Shown here: positions 44,778 to 53,593 of the stretch, one piece after another
Layout of the letters: each line of letters starts with the position of its first letter
How positions within the stretch are numbered: the first letter of the stretch is position 1
Origin: Devosia sp. MC521
GTDB taxonomy: Bacteria; Pseudomonadota; Alphaproteobacteria; Rhizobiales; Devosiaceae
Direction of reading: 5' to 3'
Assembly (NCBI RefSeq): GCF_014127105.1
Contig: NZ_CP059902.1
Span: 1,769,001 to 1,833,000 of the forward strand
Length of the DNA: 64,000 bases
Notes under the pieces: generated by a model
What the model saw: the letters and a program-made list of their open reading frames with translations, nothing else
What the model was told of the DNA's origin: nothing
Databases searched by the model: none
Program-made: the position numbers and the translations under genes

Positions 44778-45454
44778 TGTACGCGACTACCCCCTTTTAT
44801 GCCTCGCTCACCAACGGCGATTTCCCAGTGATCGTGTCTTTGGCGCGCCATGACATCGATCTCGCAAAAGCAGCGCTGGATGCCGGTGCGACGGCGATCA
44901 AGACCCATTTGAACGCCTATCACCGCGCAACCGACCGCACCTTCGGCACTTTTGCGCAAGAAAGACCGTTCTTTGAGGAACTGGCCAAACTTGGTTGCCC
45001 ACTATTGGTAATGGCCGGGCAAGAAATCGTGCCAAGCGAAGCGGAGATGGACGCGCTGTACGACCTCGGCTTTCAGGGGTTCAACGTTTATGTCGACCAC
45101 CTCCAGCCGCATCTGCTGAAATCCAAACTGCGCCCGATGCCTGCTTTGGCCTCAACCAGCACGCCCGAAGATCTTCAGCGCATCGCCGCTATTCCCGGCT
45201 GCATCATCGAAGCGTCAATCATGACCTTTGACCGCTACCGCACCGCGATGACGGAAGACGATTTGGCGCGATACAAAGCAATTGTTGATGCGGTCGATGT
45301 GCCGGTCATTCTGCCGAGCCAACTCGCGCTCACACCCGCTGACGCCCGTCGCCTCCGCGAAATCGGCATCGCCGCCCCCCTCCTCGGCGCCATCGTCACC
45401 GGCGACACAGCTGAAAGCATGTTCAAAGCCGTAAGCGGCATTGTCTCGGCGTAA
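44777..45454 (+). CDS. Uncharacterised TIM-barrel-like protein of a sugar-transport operon
   Basis: A 225-residue soluble protein that I cannot assign to a named family. Alternating strand/helix patterns (PVIVSLARHD, ATAIKTHLNAY, CPLLVMAGQEIV, GFNVYVDHLQ, PGCIIEASIMTF, VPVILPSQLALT, APLLGAIVTGDT) suggest a (beta/alpha)8 barrel, and the final GAIVTGDTAESM resembles a C-terminal phosphate-binding loop. Candidate catalytic residues are Lys in AIKTHLN, Glu in IIEAS and Gln in LPSQLA. Its start overlaps the ATPase stop by one base, so its job is probably tied to the imported compound, for example as an aldolase, epimerase or isomerase. Function unproven. Confidence 0.75.
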   Translation: MYATTPFYASLTNGDFPVIVSLARHDIDLAKAALDAGATAIKTHLNAYHRATDRTFGTFAQERPFFEELAKLGCPLLVMAGQEIVPSEAEMDALYDLGFQGFNVYVDHLQPHLLKSKLRPMPALASTSTPEDLQRIAAIPGCIIEASIMTFDRYRTAMTEDDLARYKAIVDAVDVPVILPSQLALTPADARRLREIGIAAPLLGAIVTGDTAESMFKAVSGIVSA

Positions 45455-45461
45455 GTGTCCA

Positions 45462-45515
45462 AACTGTCCGCCTTTGCCGATCGCTCAGTATGAGTCCTGG
45501 CCGAGGCGGACAGTT
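45462..45515. terminator. Long inverted repeat between convergent genes
   Basis: AACTGTCCGCCT and AGGCGGACAGTT are perfect 12-base arms separated by 30 bases, 8 bases after the TIM-barrel-like gene and 60 bases before the end of the convergent autotransporter gene. There is no clear T-run, so it may be a bidirectional, rho-assisted end point. Confidence 0.5.
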
Positions 45516-45575
45516 CAATTGATATGACGCTTAAAATATACTGCCAGCCCGTCCCAGAGGACCGTAACTATCTGC

Positions 45576-48517
45576 CTACCAATTAACCCGAACGCCCAAA
45601 ACGCCTTGTGTTGAGGCTGACGTTTGCCCTTCACCGAGGGACCAACGGTGATCGACGTGCCCGTATACGCTCGCTGTACGGCTGATTTTTGCGGTGAACC
45701 CGACGCCAACATCGGCTGAGGTGCTGCCGAAGGGCGTCTCCATGGCGTGACTGGCAAATGAGGTTGTGTCGATGCCCCGGAAACCGTGCCAAAGGTTTGC
45801 CTTCACATAGGGTTGAAGCTTTTTATCGCTCGCTGAGGAGCCTTGCCGGAGGCGGAACCCCACTCGACCTGTGAGCGCATCTGTGCTGCCAAACGAGACC
45901 GGAGAAATATCGTCCTCCGTAGAACCTAATCGCATAGTCTGATAAATCAGTTGCGCTTGCGGCTCGATCGTCCAGTTTTGATCCAGCGCAATGGGCTGCC
46001 CCGCTTCGACCGAAGCCGTTAGACCCAGCCCTTCTGTATCGAGACGCATGCCATAGTCTGAGATCGCGGCGACCTGTGTCCAATGCGCCTGCGCGACACC
46101 ATCGATGTAACCACCGTTGGGCTCGTAATGTGTCCAATAGGCGCCGACGGCCGTGGCACCCAATTCCACTACGCCCACAGGGAGTTACGATGCTCCAAGC
46201 GCGTATCCGCTAACTTGCGCCTTAGAAGCAGCGAGCGCGCCATAAACACCGATATGATCGCGACGACCATCTTCGTGTTCGCCGCGATAGATATCAACGC
46301 CCGTTTGTAGGCCCAGCAGATGAACATCTTCTGCGTTAACATTGAGTTCGCCACCCCACTGTGCGCGGCCCCCTTCGACGATGGCACGAGTCCACACAGC
46401 ATTCATGAGCCTTGCATCTGAGCTAGGTCCCATGCCTGCCTGCTCACCAACGCGCTCATGCAATGTTCCGACCAACGTCATGCCCATGCGGCGGGAAAGA
46501 TCCGTTATAGGCGCGTATAGAGGAACTTCCGGCCTATAAAGTGGGATGTCCGCTTGAGCGGCAATGGGCACATGCGATCTCAAGAACCAATCGTCGTCGT
46601 CACCACCGGTCAAACTGCCGCGCTGCAGAACATATTCATAAGCGCCAGCGGCGACCCGACCGCCAAGCGCGAAAGCGTCTCGGGCAGTCATTCCGCCTGC
46701 CCGTGTGTCGATCACCAGAATGCCGTCACCGATAGTCTGCTGACCGGAACCACCTGCATTGTTTATGGAGACTGTGGTTTTGCCCGTCGCTGTACCGCCG
46801 TCAATAACGAGTAGGTTTGACGGAGAACCGTCCCCATCCAGCTGCGTGTTCAGGCGCAAGCGCCCATCTCGACCGAAATAGTCCCTGGCAACGAGGATCG
46901 GAAAACCAGCGGCTGCTGGGTCAAATCTTAGCTCACCCGCGTTGTCGACATAGGCCGCATTGGAGTCCCCCGTAATTGTCCAGACGGAGGGGTTGAGAGA
47001 AACTGTGCTGGCGTTAGTTGCCATACCGGTCCAGCGTGCGCCCTTGAGGGCAATATTGGCTGTGTTGTTGCTGTCAGCGAAGAGATCGCCGATCCACTCC
47101 GAGCCATCAATGGTAGCGTTCAGCACATTTCCAGCCCCAGTGACATCGATATCGCCATGAACGCGAGTAACGTCGGTAAGCGTCACGTCGACATCACTGG
47201 ACCCAACCGATGACTCTTTTACGGCAAGTAGGACGGAACGAGGAGTTGAGGTAGGCGCGACAATATCAATGGCGCCGTTTAGAGCGATTGTTCCTGTGCC
47301 CCCATCTACCAACATCACTGGTGCCGCGGAGGCAGAAAGACTGCCTCCATTGATGGTCACACTATTGGTATCCGCCGCTGATACATTCCAAATGGCAATG
47401 GCGGAGGCATCAGTTCCTGTTACCGCGATATCGACATTTGACGCCTCGACCACACCACCATCAAATGCCGCAATACCATGGGCAGAAGCACCCGACGTCG
47501 TGAAGGTGCCGCCGAAAGCTTGGATTTTCCCGGCGAGCTGCGCTTCAAGCGAATATGACGCCGACCCTTGCGTCTCAACCGTCACTGCTCTGAGGTCCAC
47601 GAGTGACCCTGCGCCCCAAGCATAGACACCGACTGCTCCACCACCAGACGTGGTGATTGTAAAATGTTCCATGGAAAGTTCGGCACCAGCGCCTGCGCCC
47701 GCACCGTAGGAATTGCTGCCCTTGGTCTCAATAGTGCCAGAACCTAGCCCCCCCCCCCCCACGCGCCCGCACCATATACATCGACACCAGTAGCATTAGC
47801 GCCATCAGTCGCAATCTGGATACCGCTTGCGTCGAAGACGCTCGTGTCGACCAAAATCCCCCAAGAGTCACTGCCCAGAACGGAGATATCTGCGTCAACC
47901 AAGGTCATCTCGGAACCGTTTTCGACACGGATAGCTTCGGAAGCTCCGCTTCCCTCGGTAACAATAGCAATCTGTTCAGCACTGACGAACGCACCGTCCA
48001 ACACCCGAATGCCGCGCGCCGAAGGACCTTGCGTTACAATATCTAAGTTGCGGAGCGTTATTTCAGTACCTGTGTTCTGAGCGAGAACGCCGTCAGCTCC
48101 GTCATCACTTGTGGTAATTCCCACTTTTTCGGCGACGAACTGTGCGCCCGAGGTAGCTGCAATTCCATAGCTATGGCTCCCGGCCGTGCTGATGGTACTG
48201 TCACTCAGCACTGCTGAACTCGTCGCTCCGTCCAGCTTTAATCCGATGGAGTGGGTACCCAGACTGCGCAGGACCACACCCTGCCCAGTATAATGACCAC
48301 CTGTCACGTCGACGACGGCACCTGAGCCGGATGTTTTCTCCCGCGTGACATCCCGATCAGAACACGAACCAATGGTAATACTGAGCGATCCAGTTTGGGG
48401 TTGGCAGGCGGATTGCGCGTATCCCTGACTGGTCGAGACACAATAGGTCAGCATTGAAAGGATGCCGGTGGATGCAAGCCTACAAATGCGAATGAGCGTT
48501 CGGCTAGCGACGTGCAT
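45576..48517 (-). pseudogene. Autotransporter gene, frameshifted at a G13 tract and interrupted by an in-frame TAA
   Basis: Type Va secreted/surface protein gene in three pieces on one strand. Piece 1 (48517-47744): signal peptide (about 1-35, ending SQGYAQ) and the start of a beta-helix passenger with 20-25-residue repeats containing Gly at a hydrophobic turn (SYGIAAT, ADGVLAQ, ARGIRVL). Piece 2 (47762-46185): more passenger and the start of the beta-barrel (LSRRMGMTLVGTLHERVGEQ). Piece 3 (46178-45576): rest of the barrel, ending in the aromatic GVRVNW. Pieces 1 and 2 are joined by 13 G (47748-47760); 14 or 11 G would restore the frame. Pieces 2 and 3 are in the same frame and split only by TAA at 46185-46187. 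GGGAG precedes the start. With both breaks no barrel can form, so the present copy is off. Confidence 0.85.
47748..47760 (-). repeat. Homopolymeric tract of 13 G (C on plus strand) inside autotransporter gene
   Basis: Thirteen consecutive C on the plus strand. On the coding strand the tract follows GCGGGCGCGT and is followed by CTAGGT; with 13 G the frame closes at TAG right after the tract, and with 14 (or 11) it continues as W-GGGG-LGSG into the next part of the protein. This is the expected structure of a slipped-strand phase switch. A base-count error in assembly is the main alternative. Confidence 0.85.
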
Positions 48518-49015
48518 TGGTCATCTCCCAACCCTCCTGCGCCAACTTGGTAAAGCAAGGAGGAATTAACGGTAATGAAGGAGGAAGAACCAATAACGCA
48601 AATACAAAGTTAACTACAGGCATCGCCATAAAATATCATTTACAGAAGTACCGCGCGAATACTAATTATTTTTGCTTAATGACGACCCCTTAAGGCAAGC
48701 ATTCAATCTCTGAAATAATATCACAGAGCCAAGGAATTGAGTAATTGCACAATTCTTTGACAAATACATTCTGATCGACACACACCAATAGTTCATCACA
48801 AACAGAAGCGACTCATGTTGCCGAATGTGATTTGGCGGCGGCCCGCTGTTTGCTCTGGCTCGTGTGCAACTCTCTCGGAACTAAGCTGCATGGTGCATAG
48901 CCAAACCAGATGCCTCGCTCCTAAACGCATATTGCATACCAAATACACTTAATGTTAGCTATTGTGACAAGCGGCGAGGAGGAGGAGCTCTGACGTCGCG
49001 ATCTGGGAGGATCAC
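48518..49015. promoter_or_regulatory. AT-rich intergenic promoter region
   Basis: 498 bases between divergent genes, clearly richer in A and T than the surroundings (48600-48800). No coding sequence is supported. It must hold the autotransporter promoter and that of the ribose-class importer. GCATGGTGCATA (48888-48899) and GCATATTGCATA (48927-48938) form a near-direct repeat 78-128 bases before the importer start and could be operator half-sites for the GntR-type regulator at 56903. The link is a guess. Confidence 0.4.
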
Positions 49016-50050
49016 ATGACATTTCGTTTGAGCAGCCTTGTTGCTGCATCGCTGGTTGTCGCCACGGCTCTGATGCCAGTGGCTGGTTCGGCGTCCGATA
49101 ATAAGATCGCTATCATTTCGGGCGGCCCGCACCCATACTTCACGCCATGGGAACAGGCAGCGGCCGATGCAGCCAAAGATTTTGGCATTGCCACTGTGGA
49201 ATTCAAAGTTCCATCGGATTGGAAGCTGGAGCTGCAGACCGAGCTGCTCGAAAGCCTCGCCGCGCAGGGTTACACCGGGTTCGGTATTTTCCCCGGTGAT
49301 GCGGTTGGGATCAATTCGACCGTTGCCGAACTCAAGGACAATGGCATCCCCTCGCTCGCCGTCGCGGGTTGCGCTCAGGACCCAACACAGGTCGAGTTCT
49401 GCTTCGGGACGGACGTGTATCAATCGGCTTACCTCGGCACTAAGGCATTGATTGAGGCCATGGGTGGCAAGGGCGCAATCGTGCATCTTGCAGGCCTGCT
49501 GGTCGACCCAAACACCACACTGCGCAGCGACGCGGTACAGAAGGCGGTTGATGAAACCAATGGCGCGGTGACGCTCCTGCAGACCGTTGCGGATACCGAT
49601 GCGCAGGAAGCTGCGGACCAAAAAATCAACGCCCTACTGGCCGCGCAAAAGGATGAAATCGGTGGCATGATTGCGACCGCTTATATCCCGTCGGTCGTAT
49701 CCTCAACGGCGCTGCGCAATCTCGGTGACAAGTGGATCAAATTCGTCGGTATTGATGATGACCCAATTGTTCTCGATGCGATCCGTGACGGCTTTGTTGC
49801 CGGAACCATGGCCCAGAACCCCTATGGTCAGGCCTATATCAGCGCCTATGTGCTCGACCTGTTGGCCTCGGGCAGCTGCACGGTTAAGGCCGATGCGCCG
49901 TTTGTGACAACACCACAGACAGCCAAGTTCATCGACTCCGGAACCCTGGTGATTTCGGCGGCCAATATTGACGCCTACCAGAACGACCTCAAGGCACTGA
50001 CCACGGAAATCCAGTCGGGCTTCAAGGACAAGTATCTGACCTGCAACTAG
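49016..50050 (+). CDS. Ribose-class sugar ABC transporter binding protein
   Basis: A 344-residue periplasmic binding protein of the RbsB/Peripla_BP_4 type. Signal peptide MTFRLSSLVAASLVVATALM with cleavage near GSAS-D; mature protein opens DNKIAIISGGPHPYFTPWEQ. Gly-rich second-lobe motif GKGAIVHLAGLLVDPNT is present. GGGAGG lies 5 bases before the ATG. It leads the genes for two permeases, a double ATPase and four sugar-oxidation enzymes. The enzymes suggest L-fucose or another 6-deoxy/aldo-sugar as cargo. Confidence 0.93.
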   Translation: MTFRLSSLVAASLVVATALMPVAGSASDNKIAIISGGPHPYFTPWEQAAADAAKDFGIATVEFKVPSDWKLELQTELLESLAAQGYTGFGIFPGDAVGINSTVAELKDNGIPSLAVAGCAQDPTQVEFCFGTDVYQSAYLGTKALIEAMGGKGAIVHLAGLLVDPNTTLRSDAVQKAVDETNGAVTLLQTVADTDAQEAADQKINALLAAQKDEIGGMIATAYIPSVVSSTALRNLGDKWIKFVGIDDDPIVLDAIRDGFVAGTMAQNPYGQAYISAYVLDLLASGSCTVKADAPFVTTPQTAKFIDSGTLVISAANIDAYQNDLKALTTEIQSGFKDKYLTCN

Positions 50051-50058
50051 GCCTTGAC

Positions 50059-50090
50059 GCGATGCCGCTCCGTTGTTGGTGCGGCATCGC
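50059..50090 (+). other. Perfect hairpin after ribose-class binding-protein gene
   Basis: GCGATGCCGC / GCGGCATCGC, a 10-base perfect stem with a 12-base loop, 8 bases after the stop and 17 bases before the permease start. Followed only by CTTTCC. Likely an mRNA-stability or partial-termination element. Confidence 0.75.
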
Positions 50091-50107
50091 CTTTCCGGAT
50101 TATTGCC

Positions 50108-51115
50108 ATGACCGCCACTGATAGCGCGCTGACACCGCGCCGCTCGCTGCTGGACTTTTTGGGCAAAGGCTCGACACAACTGGGCCTGTTTGTCATCGTC
50201 GCTGCGTTTTGGATCATCTTTTCAAGTCTCGCGCCGGGATTTCTCTCGCGTTTCAATCTCAATTCGCTGGGGCGCTCCCTTGCGGTCGATATCGTCATTG
50301 GCTTTGCGCAAATGGCGGTGCTGGCCACAGGTGGAATGAACCTCTCGGTGGGAGCCATTGGTGTCTGCGCGGTGATGCTCACCGGCTTTCTGCTACAAAC
50401 CCTCGGCCTGCCGATACCCATTGCTTTGGCAGGCGCCCTGCTCGGCGGAGCGGCGCTGGGTTGGCTCAACGGTTTTACGATTGTCAAAACCGGGGTGAAC
50501 AGTTTCATCGTCACCCTTGCCAGCGCCAGCCTCTTTTCGGGCGGCATGCTGATCCTGACCAAGGCGGTGCCGTACAATGCCCTGCCCGTGAGCGTCGGCG
50601 AGTTTGGCAAGTCGAGCTTTCTCACCCTGCCCTCGCTCTTGTGGGTCGCCATCGGCATAGGCGCGCTGCTTTTCGTCCTTTATCGCTTCACCCGACTTGG
50701 CCGGGAAATCCTGGCGACGGGGGCCAATACGCGGGCGGCGCAGATGTCGGGGATCAATACCGGCCGGGCCATTATCATCTCACACGCACTCTCTGGCGTG
50801 CTGGCGGCCGCAGCGGGGATCATGCTGACCTCGCGCCTTGGCGCAGCCATGCCTTCGGTTGGCGGCGATGATTGGCTGCTGCCTTCGTTCCTCGCTCCGG
50901 TACTCGGCGGCACGGCCTTAGCTGGCGGCATGGTCTCGGTGATCGGCACCATGCTTGGTGCGGCGCTGGTCAGCACTATTCGCAGTGGGCTGCTGGTGCT
51001 GCAGGTGGGTAATTTCTGGCTGCAACTTTTCCTCGGTGTGATCCTGCTCTCGGCGGTGCTGCTCGAACGCTATCGCGCCAGCCAAGCGCTCAAACGACAG
51101 GTGCGCCGCGCATGA
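50108..51115 (+). CDS. Ribose-class ABC transporter permease 1
   Basis: A 335-residue inner-membrane permease of the RbsC/BPD_transp_2 family with 8-10 predicted helices. The conserved GMNLSVGAIGVCAVMLTGFL and GRAIIISHALSGVLAAAAGI blocks are visible. Start set at ATG 50108 (MTATDSALTPRR), just after the hairpin; the in-frame ATG at 50054 would place the hairpin inside the coding region. Its stop overlaps the next start by ATGA. Confidence 0.92.
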   Translation: MTATDSALTPRRSLLDFLGKGSTQLGLFVIVAAFWIIFSSLAPGFLSRFNLNSLGRSLAVDIVIGFAQMAVLATGGMNLSVGAIGVCAVMLTGFLLQTLGLPIPIALAGALLGGAALGWLNGFTIVKTGVNSFIVTLASASLFSGGMLILTKAVPYNALPVSVGEFGKSSFLTLPSLLWVAIGIGALLFVLYRFTRLGREILATGANTRAAQMSGINTGRAIIISHALSGVLAAAAGIMLTSRLGAAMPSVGGDDWLLPSFLAPVLGGTALAGGMVSVIGTMLGAALVSTIRSGLLVLQVGNFWLQLFLGVILLSAVLLERYRASQALKRQVRRA

Positions 51116-52065
51116 CTTCTTTCAATCGCGTTTTGCAGGTGGAGTGGTCGGGCATTCTGCTCGCCATTCTGGTGGGCATGGTCGCGCTCGCCATCGCCGC
51201 ACCGTCATTTCTGACGGAATTCAATCTTTTCGTTCTCCTGCGCAGTTTTTGCGTGGCGCTACTCGTTGCCTATGCGCAGATGGTGACGCTGGGTGTGGGC
51301 CAGATGAACTTGGCTATCGGGTCGCTCGGAGGCCTCGTCGCCATCACGGTCGGCGGGTTGATGGACGCGCTGGGCGTGCCCGTGGTCCTGGCAGTGCCGG
51401 CGGCGATTGCCGTTGGCGGCCTCGCCGGATTTATCAATGGTTGGCTGACCGTGCGGACCGGCATCAACGGCTTTATCGTTACTCTGGCCACCGGCTCGGC
51501 TTTCGCGGGCATCAATCTTGGCATTACCCGCTCAATTCCGTTCTACAATTTGCCTGCTGAATTCGTGTCTTTTGGTACTGGCCGTATTGGCATTTTGCCT
51601 CTGCTGCTGATTGTGCCGCTGATCGTCACCGGATTACTGGCGCTGTTCTTTTCGCGTGTACCAACGGGGCGACACATGTTGGCGGTTGGTGGCAATGCCA
51701 ATGCCGCCCAGCTCTCGGGCATTTCGCTGCCGCGCACGATCATCAAGGCTCATACACTGTCGGGCCTCCTAGCAGCGGTGGCGGCCGTCTTGGCGGTTGC
51801 ACAGCTTGGATCAGCGCAACCAACTATTGGCTCCAACTGGCTGATCATCTCCTTTGCCGCGCCGATCATCGGCGGTGCGTCGCTGTCGGGCGGGCATATC
51901 TCCATCATCGGCACTTTGCTCGCCGTAGTGCTGATTGCGCTGATCGAGAACGGCATGGTGCTGGTCAAGGTCGACCCATATTGGGTCCAGTTTATTCTCG
52001 GTGCGCTCATTCTCGGAGCGGTTGGGATCAATCGGCTCCGAGCCATTCGGACAGGGGGCGACTGA
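51112..52065 (+). CDS. Ribose-class ABC transporter permease 2
   Basis: A 317-residue second RbsC-like permease with the same signature blocks (GQMNLAIGSLGGLVAITVGG; AHTLSGLLAAVAAVLAVAQL). Having two different RbsC-type permeases in tandem suggests a heterodimeric channel, in contrast to the RbsC homodimer of E. coli. Coupled to permease 1 by ATGA; the ATPase starts 1 base after its stop. Confidence 0.92.
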   Translation: MTSFNRVLQVEWSGILLAILVGMVALAIAAPSFLTEFNLFVLLRSFCVALLVAYAQMVTLGVGQMNLAIGSLGGLVAITVGGLMDALGVPVVLAVPAAIAVGGLAGFINGWLTVRTGINGFIVTLATGSAFAGINLGITRSIPFYNLPAEFVSFGTGRIGILPLLLIVPLIVTGLLALFFSRVPTGRHMLAVGGNANAAQLSGISLPRTIIKAHTLSGLLAAVAAVLAVAQLGSAQPTIGSNWLIISFAAPIIGGASLSGGHISIIGTLLAVVLIALIENGMVLVKVDPYWVQFILGALILGAVGINRLRAIRTGGD

Positions 52066-52066
52066 A

Positions 52067-53593
52067 ATGGTGCTGTCAATTGAAGGCGCAACCAAAGCCT
52101 TTCCGGGTGTTAAAGCGCTCGACACCGTCTCACTCGACCTTCGTCCGGGCGAAATTCACGCCCTGATGGGCGAGAATGGCGCCGGCAAGTCAACGCTGAT
52201 CAAAATCATCACGGGCGTTCACCGACCTGACAGTGGACGTGTGCTGCTCAACGGCAAGCCGATTGAGCTACACTCACCGCGAGACGCCATTGCCCACGGC
52301 ATCTCGGCAGTGCACCAAGAGCGCAATCTGATCCCTCGGTTCAGCGTGGCCGAGAACATCGTGCTCGAGCATTTGCCGCGCAAAAACGGACTTGTCGATT
52401 ACGCGGCGGCGCATGCCGAAGCGCGCAAGTATCTCGATCGCATTGGGTTACCAATCGACACCCATACGCAGGTGCGGAACCTCTCGGTAGCGCAGATGCA
52501 GATTGTCGAAATAGCGAAGGCACTGCGCCACGAAGCGCAGGTCTTGCTGCTCGATGAGCCAACAGCTTCAATCAGCGAAACCGAGGCCGACGCCCTGTTC
52601 GCCCTATTGCGGCAATTGCGAGATCGGGGCGCCGCTATCGTCTTTGTCAGTCACAAACTGGAAGAAGTTTTTGCCATTTGCGATCGTGTGACTGTCTTGC
52701 GGGACGGCAAGATTGCGGCCAGTGGCGAGCCCATGTCGGAGATGACACGAGGCAAGCTGGTGTCCCTGATGATTGGCCGCGAAGAGAAGGAGACGGACTA
52801 TAAAAACCGTAACCTACCCGAGAACACGCCAACCAAGCTCTTACTGCAAAGCCTCTCAACGAGCCTAGGCCATAAGGACATTACGCTTTACGTCAAGAAA
52901 GGCGAGATAGTTGGCCTTTACGGCCTTGTTGGTGCGGGCAGATCGGAGCTGGCTCGAGCCTTGATTGGTGATGCAAAGATTACCAAAGGCGTCGTCAAAA
53001 TTGATGGCAAGCCGGTGCGGATTTCATCCGTCGAGGAGGCCCTCACCCGGCATCGTATTGGCTATCTCAGCGAAGACAGGAAAAGCGAAGGACTGATCCT
53101 CTCGCACCCGATCCGCTCCAATATCGCTGTAACCATCTGGCGACGCTTGGCCAATGCCTTCGGTTTCCTTCATGCGGGTGCAGAAACGGCGGCGGCCAAA
53201 CCACTAGCCGCGCGGCTAGAAATTCATACGCCAAGGTTAGAGCAATTGGTGGGCAATTTGTCCGGCGGCAATCAGCAAAAGGTGCAGCTGGCCAAATGGC
53301 TGGCGGCTGAGGTCGACATCCTGATTATTGATGAGCCCACCGTGGGCATCGACATCAAAACCAAGGCCTATATTCACGAGCTAATCGTGGAACTGGCCGA
53401 TAGCGGCATGACCATAATCGTCATATCGAGCGATATGCCGGAAATGATCGCGCTGGCGGACCACATCGTGGTGATGAAGGATTTTGCCATCGCCGGTCAG
53501 TACAAGAACGACCACATCTACAAAAATATGAGCAGCCAAATCATTGCTGCCATCCACAATTCCGAAACATCGCCGGAGGAGATGCTCGCATGA
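52067..53593 (+). CDS. Ribose-class sugar ABC ATPase with two nucleotide-binding domains
   Basis: A 508-residue RbsA/MglA-type ATPase. The first domain has Walker A GENGAGKSTLIKIITGV (about residue 34) and Walker B LLLDEPTASIS, but the signature region reads LSVAQMQIVEIAKAL. The second domain has a degenerate Walker A (YGLVGAGRSELARALIG), signature LSGGNQQKVQLAKWL and Walker B LIIDEPTVGID. This pairing of one canonical and one degenerate site is usual for the family. Start at ATG 52067 after GGGGGCGACTGAA; the stop overlaps the dehydratase start (ATGA). Confidence 0.94.
   Translation: MVLSIEGATKAFPGVKALDTVSLDLRPGEIHALMGENGAGKSTLIKIITGVHRPDSGRVLLNGKPIELHSPRDAIAHGISAVHQERNLIPRFSVAENIVLEHLPRKNGLVDYAAAHAEARKYLDRIGLPIDTHTQVRNLSVAQMQIVEIAKALRHEAQVLLLDEPTASISETEADALFALLRQLRDRGAAIVFVSHKLEEVFAICDRVTVLRDGKIAASGEPMSEMTRGKLVSLMIGREEKETDYKNRNLPENTPTKLLLQSLSTSLGHKDITLYVKKGEIVGLYGLVGAGRSELARALIGDAKITKGVVKIDGKPVRISSVEEALTRHRIGYLSEDRKSEGLILSHPIRSNIAVTIWRRLANAFGFLHAGAETAAAKPLAARLEIHTPRLEQLVGNLSGGNQQKVQLAKWLAAEVDILIIDEPTVGIDIKTKAYIHELIVELADSGMTIIVISSDMPEMIALADHIVVMKDFAIAGQYKNDHIYKNMSSQIIAAIHNSETSPEEMLA

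Noticed and set aside
48974-48989. GGCGAGGAGGAGGAG as a microsatellite switch or tandem repeat
   Set aside because: Only about three GAG/GAGG units, not in a coding frame and separate from the real ribosome-binding site; too short to be called a variable repeat.
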